This document shows, piece by piece, positions 1 through 7,092 of a stretch of 43,577 nucleotides of DNA. The notes below the pieces were generated by a model, which saw only the letters and a list, made by a program, of their open reading frames with translations, did no database searches and was not told the DNA's origin. Numbering within the stretch: the stretch's first letter is position 1; each line of letters starts with the position of its first letter. Made by a program: the position numbers and the translations under genes. The stretch comes from Asanoa iriomotensis (lineage in GTDB: Bacteria; Actinomycetota; Actinomycetes; Mycobacteriales; Micromonosporaceae), in assembly GCF_016862515.1 (NCBI RefSeq), contig NZ_BONC01000067.1, forward strand, positions 1-43,577, written 5' to 3'.

Positions 1-752
1 TTGCCGTCGAGCACGTTGCCCGCCGGGTTGCCCGACGCCTGGTCACCGGCCGTGGCCGTCCAACCGGCGCGGGGCAGCGCCGGACCCGTGACCGGGCTGC
101 CGAGCACCTTGATCTCGGCCGCCGACGACCACGGGCCGCGGTTGCCCGCCTCGGTGATGGCGGTCAGGCGGATGTAGCGCGCGTTGACGCTGGCGAAGGC
201 GACGGTCTTGGTGGTCTTGGTGTCGCCCCACGTGCCGGTCGCGACCGGCGCGCTCCAGGCGGCGCCGTCGTTGCTGACCGCGATCGAGTAGCGGCCGATG
301 TTGCCGTTCAGCGACGCGTCCTGCCGAGGCTGGTAGGTCAGGCCGTCGATGCCGTACGCGCCGCGCATGTTGATCGTGATGAAGTGCGGCAGCGCCTTGG
401 CCGGCGAGAACTGCGAGTGCCAGATCGTCGTGGGCTTGCCGTCGAGCACGTTGCCCGCCGGGTTGACCGACTGCTGGTCGCTGGCCGTGGCCGTCCAGCC
501 CGTCGCCGGCAGCGGCGCGGACTGCGCGACGAACGCCTCCGCGGGCGCCTCGTTCATGCCCGGCATCGACGGGTCGCCGGCCCGGTGCGCGGCGTGTGGG
601 TCCACAGCGGACGAAGATCCGCCGCCCGGCCCGGGATCCCCGGCATAGCTGGGCATCGGCACCGCGAACAGGACGACGAACAGGACCGCGACGGGTACGA
701 GACGACGCTCGTACGATCGCCCGAAGAAACGCTTCACCGGCCACTGTGCCAT
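1..752 (-). CDS. Secreted discoidin (F5/8 type C) domain protein, 3' end beyond window
   Basis: The reading frame starts at ATG 752 and is still open at base 1, so the C-terminus is missing. The first 35 or so residues form a Sec signal peptide: basic start, hydrophobic LVPVAVLFVVLFAVP, and likely cleavage after PSYA. A low-complexity linker (DPGPGGGSSS, then a His/Met-rich stretch ending MPGMNEAP) follows. One full carbohydrate-binding discoidin domain then begins at GWTATASDQQSVNPAGNVLDG and includes YIRLTAITEAGNRGPWSSAAEI. A second begins at once with GWTATAGDQASGNPAG and runs off the edge. The DNA of bases 1-30 is identical to 436-465, marking the domain duplication. Such tandem domains often precede galactose-oxidase-like or glycosidase modules, but the catalytic part, if any, is not visible. 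The gene follows the wzm/wzt pair on the same strand, after a possible terminator. It probably acts on or binds extracellular glycan. Confidence 0.8.
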   Translation of the reverse strand, partial: MAQWPVKRFFGRSYERRLVPVAVLFVVLFAVPMPSYAGDPGPGGGSSSAVDPHAAHRAGDPSMPGMNEAPAEAFVAQSAPLPATGWTATASDQQSVNPAGNVLDGKPTTIWHSQFSPAKALPHFITINMRGAYGIDGLTYQPRQDASLNGNIGRYSIAVSNDGAAWSAPVATGTWGDTKTTKTVAFASVNARYIRLTAITEAGNRGPWSSAAEIKVLGSPVTGPALPRAGWTATAGDQASGNPAGNVLDG

Positions 753-862
753 CGGCGAACACCCCCATGCGCCGAGAAAATGAGACCCGGCGGGGATGGA
801 CGCCGCCGGATAGATGGGTAAGGATCCCACCCGGCGGCGCCGCGGCAATCAGCTGAACAGAT

Positions 863-886
863 GGAAAACGGACGCCGGAATCGGCG
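863..886 (-). terminator. Possible intrinsic terminator after the wzt-like gene
   Basis: Read on the minus strand, CGCCG-ATTC-CGGCG (886-873) forms a five-base-pair stem with a four-base loop, followed within three bases by GTTTTC. It lies 12 bases past the stop of the ABC ATPase gene. The stem is short, so termination may be partial. Confidence 0.4.
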
Positions 887-897
887 CTAACTGAAGG

Positions 898-1701
898 TCA
901 GCGGCGCTTGCTGAACGCCTCGTACTCCCGGACGATCTCGTCGGTGGGACCGTCGCCGCGGATGACGCCGGACTCCAGCCAGATCGTCCGCTCGCAGGTC
1001 TCGCGGATCGAGCCGATCGCGTGGCTCACCAGGAAGACCGTGCCGGCGGAGTCGCGCATCTCCTTGACGCGCTCCTCGCTGCGCTTGCGGAACTTCGCGT
1101 CACCGGTGGCCAAGGCCTCGTCGATCAGGAGGACCTCGTGGCTCTTGGCCGAGGCGATCGCGAACCGCAGGCGGGCCGCCATGCCGGACGAGTACGTCCG
1201 CATCGGCAGGGAGGCGAAGTCGCCGCGCTCGTTGATGCCGGAGTACTCGATGATGCCCGGCACCAGCGCGCGGGCCTCGGCGCGGCCCATTCCCATCGCC
1301 AGGCAACCGAGCAGCGCGTTGCGCTCGCCGGGCAGGTCGTTGAACAGGGCCGCGTTGACGCCGAGCAGCGACGGCTGGCCGGACGTGTAGACCGCACCGC
1401 GCTCCGGCGGCAGCAGGCCGGCGATCGCCCGCAGCAGGGTCGACTTGCCCGAGCCGTTGCTGCCGATCAGGCCGACGGCCTCACCCTCGTGCGCGACGAA
1501 GCTGACGCCCTTGACGGCGTACACCTCGCGGATCGTCGGTGCCCGGCTGCCGGTGACCATCCGGCGCAGGCCGGCGACCGGGCTGGTCGCGGCGCCGCCC
1601 GCGCCGTGGATCCGGTAGACGATGTGCACGTCGTCGACGATGACGGTCGGCTTCCCGTAGGGCGCCGGTGCCACTCGTGTGGTGACCTCGGTCTCATCCA
1701 C
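898..1701 (-). CDS. ABC transporter ATP-binding protein, Wzt/TagH type (polysaccharide export)
   Basis: This 267-residue ATPase would energise export of a lipid-linked polysaccharide across the cytoplasmic membrane. Walker A is GSNGSGKST (residues 80-88), the signature is YSSGM (170-174), and Walker B is LLIDEA (191-196). About 50 residues precede the core, including VDDVHIVYRIHG, as in the TagH/Wzt/RfbE group. No C-terminal carbohydrate-binding domain is present, so it resembles TagH more than the long Wzt proteins that recognise chain ends. The GTG start at 1701 overlaps the permease stop by 8 bases (GTGGATGA), so the two are translationally coupled. Its neighbours are glycosyltransferases and nucleotide-sugar genes, so the cargo is probably the polymer they make. 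The exact cargo cannot be read from the sequence. Confidence 0.92.
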   Translation of the reverse strand: MDETEVTTRVAPAPYGKPTVIVDDVHIVYRIHGAGGAATSPVAGLRRMVTGSRAPTIREVYAVKGVSFVAHEGEAVGLIGSNGSGKSTLLRAIAGLLPPERGAVYTSGQPSLLGVNAALFNDLPGERNALLGCLAMGMGRAEARALVPGIIEYSGINERGDFASLPMRTYSSGMAARLRFAIASAKSHEVLLIDEALATGDAKFRKRSEERVKEMRDSAGTVFLVSHAIGSIRETCERTIWLESGVIRGDGPTDEIVREYEAFSKRR

Positions 1702-2590
1702 GGCCGTACTCCTGTTCCCCGCGCCAGAAGAAGATGTAGCCGCCGACGGCGATGAGCACGGTCCATACGACGGCGAGTGTCCAGAGTTGCCCGACCGGGG
1801 AGGCCAGCGGCACGTCCTCCATCAGGGCGTGCCGGGCCAGCTCGATGTAGATCAGCAGCGGGTTGGCCGTGACGATGGTGTTGGCCCAGCCCGGCAGGTG
1901 CGCCTCGAAGTTCTGGACGCTGTAGAGCACGCCCGAGCCGTACATCCAGGTCCGCATGACGAACGGGATGATCTGCTTGAGGTCGGTCAGCTTCGCGCCG
2001 AGGCGGGCCATCGCCAGCGCCAGGCCGGCGTTGAACAGCGACTGCAGCACCAGGGTCGGGATCAGCAGCAGCCACTGGAGGGTGATCGGCTCACCGGTGA
2101 TCAGCACGATGCCGACCAGCACGATGATCGACGAGACGAGATTCTGGAACTGCGTCAGCATGACCGCGATCGGCAGCACCGCCCGGGGGAAGTGCAATGC
2201 CCGGATGAGGCCGAGGTTCGCCACGATCGACGACGTGCCCTGCTGCACCACGGCCGAGGTGAACGTGAAGACGAACAGGCCCGTGCACAGGTAGGCGATG
2301 AAGTTGTCGACCTGGTGGCGGGTGTTCAGCACGACGCCGAAGATCAGGAAGTAGACGCCCGCGTTGGCCAGCGGCGTCAGGATCTGCCAGAGCTGGCCGA
2401 GCCGGGCGGTGCTGAACGCGACGACGACCTTCGCGTTCGCGTACTCGGTGATGAAATGCCGATAGGTCCACAGCTGTTTGGTGTACGCCAACAGGTTGGG
2501 GCGGGCGCCGGCGACGTGGAGCCCGTGCCGGGCCGCCAACTGCCGCAGCTGCAGATCCGAGCCAGGCTCGGTGACTGCGGTATCGGCCAT
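1694..2590 (-). CDS. ABC-2 type permease, Wzm/TagG family (polysaccharide export)
   Basis: This 298-residue ABC-2 membrane subunit pairs with the downstream ATPase. About 65 soluble residues end in YRHFITEYANAKVVVAFSTAR, a form of the amphipathic segment before TM1 in TagG/Wzm proteins. Roughly six hydrophobic segments follow, for example TPLANAGVYFLIFGVVL, FIAYLCTGLFVFTFTSAVV and LWTLAVVWTVLIAVGGYIFF. I chose ATG 2590 because GGAG lies eight bases upstream. An in-frame GTG at 2599 would put that same GGA directly against the start. The gene is transcribed away from a TetR gene across a 135-bp gap, and it leads the two-gene exporter unit. Confidence 0.9.
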   Translation of the reverse strand: MADTAVTEPGSDLQLRQLAARHGLHVAGARPNLLAYTKQLWTYRHFITEYANAKVVVAFSTARLGQLWQILTPLANAGVYFLIFGVVLNTRHQVDNFIAYLCTGLFVFTFTSAVVQQGTSSIVANLGLIRALHFPRAVLPIAVMLTQFQNLVSSIIVLVGIVLITGEPITLQWLLLIPTLVLQSLFNAGLALAMARLGAKLTDLKQIIPFVMRTWMYGSGVLYSVQNFEAHLPGWANTIVTANPLLIYIELARHALMEDVPLASPVGQLWTLAVVWTVLIAVGGYIFFWRGEQEYGRG

Positions 2591-2683
2591 GCTGGTCACT
2601 CCATGTGATCACGCGAAAACGGTCATGGCATCGCCGTCGGGGCGCGATCCCCGCTCGACACCAGGAGAGGCTAGCGGCGCCCA

Positions 2684-2693
2684 CGTCGCGACG
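2684..2693. promoter_or_regulatory. Short palindrome in the wzm/tetR divergent region
   Basis: CGTCGCGACG is a perfect 10-bp palindrome midway between the divergent wzm-like and tetR genes, about 20 bases upstream of the tetR -10 element. TetR proteins commonly bind such symmetric sites between themselves and a divergent target. Ten GC-rich bases can be symmetric by chance, so this is only a candidate operator. Confidence 0.25.
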
Positions 2694-2713
2694 CAACCGT
2701 ACCGTCGCTACGC

Positions 2714-2719
2714 TATATT
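2714..2719 (+). promoter_or_regulatory. -10 element of a leaderless tetR promoter
   Basis: TATATT is followed by exactly six bases and then the GTG start at 2726, the spacing expected if transcription begins on the start codon itself. There is no Shine-Dalgarno sequence upstream of the GTG. No clear -35 hexamer is visible. Confidence 0.5.
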
Positions 2720-2725
2720 GCCCTG

Positions 2726-3352
2726 GTGACGATCGAGAGTAGACGCTCCGTGGCGGGTGCCGCCGTGCTGCGGGGTGAAATTACCACCGCCCTCCGGAGC
2801 GCCCTGCTGGAGGAGCTAGCGGCCAACGGCTATGGGCGACTGTCGATCGAAGCGGTGGCCCGGCGCGCCGGCGTCGCCAAGACCGCGGTCTACCGCCGCT
2901 GGAACGCGAAGATCGACATGGTCCTCGAAGTGGTGGCCGAGTTCGCCGGCCGCAAGTTCTCGCTGCCCGACACCGGCAGCCTGCACGGTGACCTCGGGCT
3001 CGTGCTGCACATCCTGGCCGCCGCCCTCGAACACCCGCTGGCCTCGCAGATCATCCCGGACCTGCTGGTGGAGGCCGGTCGCGACCCCAAGATCGCGGAG
3101 GCGCTCCAGCGCACCCAGCGGGCGATCCAGGACGAGGTCGGCGTCCCCCTGATCAAGCGGGCGATCGAGCGGGGCGAACTGCCCGCCGACACCGACCCGG
3201 ACCTCGCCATCGACCTGGTCGTCGGGCCGATCTACTGGCGGCTCACGGTCGCGCGCCGCCCGCTGTCCCCCGACGATCTCGCCCAGCTCATCGACGCCAC
3301 CGCGGCCGCGCTGACCGCCGGAGCGCCAGGGCCACCCGACCGGACGAACTGA
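2726..3352 (+). CDS. TetR/AcrR family transcriptional regulator
   Basis: This 208-residue protein has a standard TetR N-terminal helix-turn-helix: LLEELAANGYGRLSIEAVAR, then RAGVAKTAVYRRWNAKIDMV, at about residues 28-70. A helical ligand/dimerisation domain follows, resembling the TetR_C group found with actinobacterial efflux and surface genes (IPDLLVEAGRDPKIAEALQR). It is divergent from the wzm/wzt exporter and likely represses that promoter, its own, or both; the ligand is unknown. The GTG start fits a leaderless transcript, with TATATT six bases upstream and no ribosome binding site. The downstream sugar operon starts 95 bases further on with its own ribosome binding site and could be partly co-transcribed. 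Confidence 0.9.
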   Translation: MTIESRRSVAGAAVLRGEITTALRSALLEELAANGYGRLSIEAVARRAGVAKTAVYRRWNAKIDMVLEVVAEFAGRKFSLPDTGSLHGDLGLVLHILAAALEHPLASQIIPDLLVEAGRDPKIAEALQRTQRAIQDEVGVPLIKRAIERGELPADTDPDLAIDLVVGPIYWRLTVARRPLSPDDLAQLIDATAAALTAGAPGPPDRTN

Positions 3353-3446
3353 CCATGCCCACACAACACGGCGTTAGCCCACACGGGTTAGGGTCGTGCC
3401 GGCCACCCCGCCCCCACAAAACAGGGTCGACCAGAAGGAATCCCTC

Positions 3447-4556
3447 ATGACCGAACCCAGTCAGAACCCGATCCCCCCGGCTCGGCCGGTGATCGGCGAA
3501 CGCGAGATCGAAGCGGCCGTCCGTGTGCTGCGCAGCGGCATGGTGGTCCAGGGCCCGGAGGTGGCCGCGTTCGAGCAGGAGTTCTCGGAGCTCGTCGACG
3601 GCCGGCACTGCGTCGCCGTCAACTCGGGCACCTCGGCGCTGCAGCTCACGCTGATGGCCATGAACCTCGGCCCGGGCGACGAGGTGATCGTGCCCTCGTT
3701 CTCCTTCGCCGCCACCGCCAACGCGGTCCGCCTCGTCGGCGCCACGCCGGTCTTCGTCGACATCGAGCGGGACAGCTTCAACATCGACCCCGACGCCGTC
3801 GCGGCCGCGATCACCCCCCGCACCGCCGCGATCATGCCGGTCCACCTGTACGGCCACCCGGCCGCGATGGACAAGATCATGGAGATCGCCCGGCGCCACG
3901 ACCTCGCCGTCGTCGAGGACGCGGCCCAGGCGCACGGCGCCTCGCTGCACGGCACGCCGGTCGGCGCGTTCGGCCTCGCGGGCTGCTTCAGCTTCTACCC
4001 CACCAAGAACATGCATTCGCTCGAGGGCGGCATGATCACCACCGCCGACGCCGGTTTCGCGCGCACCCTGCGGCTGCTGCGCAACCAGGGCATGGAGCAG
4101 CGGTACGCCAACGAGATCGTCGGCGCCAACATGCGGCTGACCGACGTGGCCGCCGCGATCGGCCGGGTGCAGCTGACCCAGCTCGCGGGCTGGACGCAGC
4201 GCCGGCAGGAGAACGCCAAGGTGCTCGACTCGCGGATCACCACGATGACCGTGCCGCCGGTCGCGGACGGTGCCCAGCACGTCTACCACCAGTACACGGT
4301 GCGGGTGCCGGGCGACCGCGACGCCGCACAGGCCCACCTCAAGGAGCAGGGCATCGGCAGCGCGGTCTACTACCCGACGCCGATCCACCGCCTCAAGCCG
4401 TTCCTCGACGCCGACGGCAAGCCCGGCCCGTGGGACCTGCCGGAGACCGAGCGCGCCGCGACCGAGGTGCTCTCGCTGCCCATCTTCCCGACGCTGACGG
4501 CGGCCGAGCTCGACCGGATCGCCGACGCCGCCAACGGCACCGGAGGTGCCCGATGA
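3447..4556 (+). CDS. DegT/DnrJ/EryC1 (WbpE-like) PLP-dependent sugar aminotransferase
   Basis: This 369-residue PLP enzyme transfers an amino group to a keto nucleotide sugar. The fold is complete: NSGTSALQLTL (phosphate binding), VVEDAAQAHGAS with the pyridine-nitrogen Asp at 158, and FSFYPTKNMHSLEGG with the Schiff-base Lys at 187. The start is ATG 3447, seven bases after AGAAGGAA; a longer frame from 3396 lacks such a site. It overlaps the next gene, a Gfo/Idh/MocA oxidoreductase, by ATGA. With the dehydrogenase at 16527 and the acetyltransferase at 17811 these match the WbpA-B-E-D set, in which WbpE makes UDP-GlcNAc(3NH2)A from the 3-keto sugar using glutamate. Substrate assignment is by context; the aminotransferase family itself is certain. 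Confidence 0.9.
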   Translation: MTEPSQNPIPPARPVIGEREIEAAVRVLRSGMVVQGPEVAAFEQEFSELVDGRHCVAVNSGTSALQLTLMAMNLGPGDEVIVPSFSFAATANAVRLVGATPVFVDIERDSFNIDPDAVAAAITPRTAAIMPVHLYGHPAAMDKIMEIARRHDLAVVEDAAQAHGASLHGTPVGAFGLAGCFSFYPTKNMHSLEGGMITTADAGFARTLRLLRNQGMEQRYANEIVGANMRLTDVAAAIGRVQLTQLAGWTQRRQENAKVLDSRITTMTVPPVADGAQHVYHQYTVRVPGDRDAAQAHLKEQGIGSAVYYPTPIHRLKPFLDADGKPGPWDLPETERAATEVLSLPIFPTLTAAELDRIADAANGTGGAR

Positions 4557-5545
4557 CCGGATCCGTCCTGCGCGCCGGCCTGATCGGCATGGGCGCGATG
4601 GGTCGCAACCACGCCCGCATCCTGATGGGCCTGGACGGCGTCGATCTGGTCGCCGTCGTCGACCCGGCGGGCGACCCCACCGGCTCGCTTCGCGGTGTGC
4701 CCGTGCTGCCGACCGTGACCGACCTGGTCACCCGGGGCATCGACTACGCGGTGGTCGCGTGCCCGACCGGCCTGCACGAAGAGGTCGGCCTGGAGCTGGC
4801 TGCCAACGGCGTCCACGCCCTGATCGAGAAGCCGCTGGCGCCGACCGTCGAGGCCGGCCGCCGGCTGGTCGAGGCGTTCGAGTCCGCTGGGCTCGTCGCG
4901 GGCGTCGGCCACATCGAGCGCTACAACCCGTCGCTGCAGAGTCTGCGCACGCGGCTCGAAGCCGGTGAGCTGGGCCAGGTGTTCCAGGTCGTCACCCGCA
5001 GGCAGGGCCCGTTCCCGGCCCGCATCGCCGACGTCGGCGTGGTCATGGACCTCGCCACGCACGACATCGACCTGACCGCCTGGGTGACCGGGCAGGCCTA
5101 CACCTCGATCGCGGCGCACACGGCGTTCCGCAGCGGCCGCCAGCACGAGGACATGGTCACCGCGGTCGGGCAGCTGGCCAACGGCACGATCGTCAACCAC
5201 CTGGTCAACTGGCTGAGCCCGTTCAAGGAGCGGTCGACGGTGGTCACCGGCGACCGCGGCTCCTTCGTGGCGGACACGCTCACGGCCGACCTGACGTTCT
5301 ACGCCAACGGCGCGTTCGGCACCGAGTGGGAGGCGCTGCGCGCGTTCCGCGGCGTCGCCGAGGGTGACATGATCCGCTACGCCATCCCGAAGCGGGAGCC
5401 CCTGCTCGTCGAGCACGAGCGGTTCCGCGACGCGGTGGAGGGCAAGGAGAGCGACATCGTCACACTCCGGCAGGCCCTGCGCACGGTCGAGGTGGCGGCC
5501 GGTGTCCTCGACTCGGCCAAGCGCGGCGTCACCGTCCCGCTATGA
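4553..5545 (+). CDS. Gfo/Idh/MocA family (WbpB-like) nucleotide-sugar oxidoreductase
   Basis: This 330-residue NAD(P)-dependent oxidoreductase has an N-terminal Rossmann fold (LRAGLIGMGAMGRNHARIL, residues 6-24) and the family EKP motif in ALIEKPLAPTVEAG. The GHIERYNPSLQSL and HDIDLTAWV segments are typical of members that oxidise a sugar C3 hydroxyl. It overlaps the aminotransferase by ATGA and the following glycosyltransferase by ATGA, so the three are one operon. In the WbpB/WbpE pair, WbpB makes the 3-keto form of UDP-GlcNAcA and recycles its NADH with 2-oxoglutarate, supplying WbpE; that pairing is the best reading here. An upstream in-frame extension to 4430 was rejected because it overlaps the aminotransferase and adds Arg-rich shadow sequence. 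Confidence 0.88.
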   Translation: MTGSVLRAGLIGMGAMGRNHARILMGLDGVDLVAVVDPAGDPTGSLRGVPVLPTVTDLVTRGIDYAVVACPTGLHEEVGLELAANGVHALIEKPLAPTVEAGRRLVEAFESAGLVAGVGHIERYNPSLQSLRTRLEAGELGQVFQVVTRRQGPFPARIADVGVVMDLATHDIDLTAWVTGQAYTSIAAHTAFRSGRQHEDMVTAVGQLANGTIVNHLVNWLSPFKERSTVVTGDRGSFVADTLTADLTFYANGAFGTEWEALRAFRGVAEGDMIRYAIPKREPLLVEHERFRDAVEGKESDIVTLRQALRTVEVAAGVLDSAKRGVTVPL

Positions 5546-7068
5546 CCACGTCGCGCGGCCGGATCGTGATGATCGTCGACAACGGCGTCGTCGGCGACTC
5601 GCGCGTGCAGAAGTCCGCCCGGTCGGCCGCCGACCTGGGCTGGGACGTCGTGCTGCTCGGCGTGCTGGGCGGCGGCTCGACCCGTGAGACGTGGCGCATC
5701 GGGGACGCCGAGGTGCGGCTGCTGCGGGTCGGGCGCGGCCTGGGCCGGCCGCCGACGCAGTGGCAGCGCTCGCTGCGGCGGCCGTTCGCCTACCCGCCGG
5801 GCTACCAGGCTGGCTACCGGGTCCAGAAGATCAAGGCCCGCCAGGCCGCCCTGCGCGAGCGGTGGACGGCGTTGGAGGTGCGCGGCGGAGCCGCACGGGT
5901 GGCGGCCGGCAAGGCCGTCCTTGTGCCGCCGCGCGCGCTGGCCAAGGCGACGGCGCTGTGGGTCCGGTTCCGGGCCCGTGAGCTGCGGCGGCTCAAGGAC
6001 GCCCGGGAGAACACCGCGGCGCCGATGACGAAGCTGTCGATCACGGCGTGGCAGAAGCTCCTGGGCAACCGGGCCTGGCGCCGGCTGGACCCAGGGCTCT
6101 GGGACTACGAGCTCGCCTTCGCCCAGGCGATCGACGACCTCAAGCCGGACATCGTCCACGCGCACGATTTCCGCATGGTCGGCGTCGGCGTACGCGCACG
6201 GATGCGGGCCCGGGCCGCCGGCCGCAAGACCCGGCTGCTGTGGGACGCGCACGAGTTCGTGGCCGGGATCAACGGCCGGCCCGACAACCCGCGCTGGCTG
6301 CCAGGTCAGGTGTCGTACGTCGCGGAGTACGCGCCGGCGGCCGACGCCGTCGTGACCGTGTCGGACACCCTCGCGGAGCTCCTCCAGGAGACGCACGGGC
6401 TGCCGGCGCGACCCCGGGTCGTGCTCAACGCGCCGGCCGCGGACCCGCCGGAGAAGGACCCGGCCGTCCCGACCCCGGACCTGCGCGCGCTGTGCGGTGT
6501 CGGGCCGGGCACACCGCTGCTCGTCTACAGCGGGGCGGTCAACCCGTCGCGCGGCGTCGACGTGATGGTGTCGGCCCTCACCCAGCTCCCCGACGTGCAC
6601 GTCGCGCTCGTGACGCTGCACCCCAGCGTCAGCGTGCCGGCCGCCGACGCGCTGGCGGAGAAGGCGGCGGAGCTCGGGGTCGCCGACCGCGTGCACCTGC
6701 TGCCGTACGTGCCGCACTGGCAGGTCTCGGAGTTCCTCTCCGCGGCCACCGTCGGGGTCGTGCCGATCCTGCACAACCTCAACCACGAGCTCGCGCTCAT
6801 CACGAAGTTCCTCGAGTACGCGCACGCCCGCCTGCCGATCGTGGTCAGCGACGTGCGCACGATGGCGGAGACCACCCGGGCCACCGGCCAGGGCGAGGTG
6901 TTCCGCGCGGGCGACGTCGACGACTACGTCCGCGCCGTCAAGGCCGTGCTGGCCGACCCGGAGCGCTACCGGGCCGCCTACGACAAGCCCGGCCTGCTCG
7001 ACGGCTGGACCTGGGAGGCGCAGACCCGGGTGATCGACGAGACTTACACCGACCTGATGGCCCGCTGA
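5542..7068 (+). CDS. Glycosyltransferase, GT4-like GT-B fold (paralogue 1 of 3)
   Basis: This 508-residue retaining-type GT-B enzyme probably adds a sugar to the lipid-linked surface glycan on the cytoplasmic side. Landmarks are GRIVMIVDNGVVGDSRVQKS at the N-terminus, HAHDFRMVGVG, LLWDAHEFVAGINGR, LLVYSGAVNPSRGVDVMVSA opening the nucleotide-binding half, HLLPYVPHWQVSEFLSAATV, and HELALITKFLEYAHARLP with the donor-binding acidic pair. A basic central insert (about residues 75-150) separates the first strands from the rest. Two paralogues begin at 10733 and 13587. Coupled by ATGA to the WbpB-like gene, it is a good candidate for the transferase that uses the UDP-diacetamido-uronic acid, though donor and linkage cannot be read from sequence. 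Confidence 0.87.
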   Translation: MTTSRGRIVMIVDNGVVGDSRVQKSARSAADLGWDVVLLGVLGGGSTRETWRIGDAEVRLLRVGRGLGRPPTQWQRSLRRPFAYPPGYQAGYRVQKIKARQAALRERWTALEVRGGAARVAAGKAVLVPPRALAKATALWVRFRARELRRLKDARENTAAPMTKLSITAWQKLLGNRAWRRLDPGLWDYELAFAQAIDDLKPDIVHAHDFRMVGVGVRARMRARAAGRKTRLLWDAHEFVAGINGRPDNPRWLPGQVSYVAEYAPAADAVVTVSDTLAELLQETHGLPARPRVVLNAPAADPPEKDPAVPTPDLRALCGVGPGTPLLVYSGAVNPSRGVDVMVSALTQLPDVHVALVTLHPSVSVPAADALAEKAAELGVADRVHLLPYVPHWQVSEFLSAATVGVVPILHNLNHELALITKFLEYAHARLPIVVSDVRTMAETTRATGQGEVFRAGDVDDYVRAVKAVLADPERYRAAYDKPGLLDGWTWEAQTRVIDETYTDLMAR

Positions 7069-7083
7069 CCACGTCAGCGGGCC
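7059..7083. terminator. Perfect 11-bp stem hairpin between convergent genes
   Basis: GGCCCGCTGAC (7059-7069) and GTCAGCGGGCC (7073-7083) pair perfectly around a three-base loop. The stem overlaps the stop codon of the upstream glycosyltransferase (7066-7068) and sits 10 bases before the stop of the convergent gene. No T-run follows on either side, as is usual for actinobacterial terminators. It probably serves both genes. Confidence 0.65.
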
Positions 7084-7092
7084 GTCAGGCCC

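Noticed and set aside
43-768. A 241-residue minus-strand frame starting MGVFADGT
   Set aside because: It is Arg-rich and out of frame with the discoidin protein, whose own frame from ATG 752 has a clear signal peptide and domain motifs.
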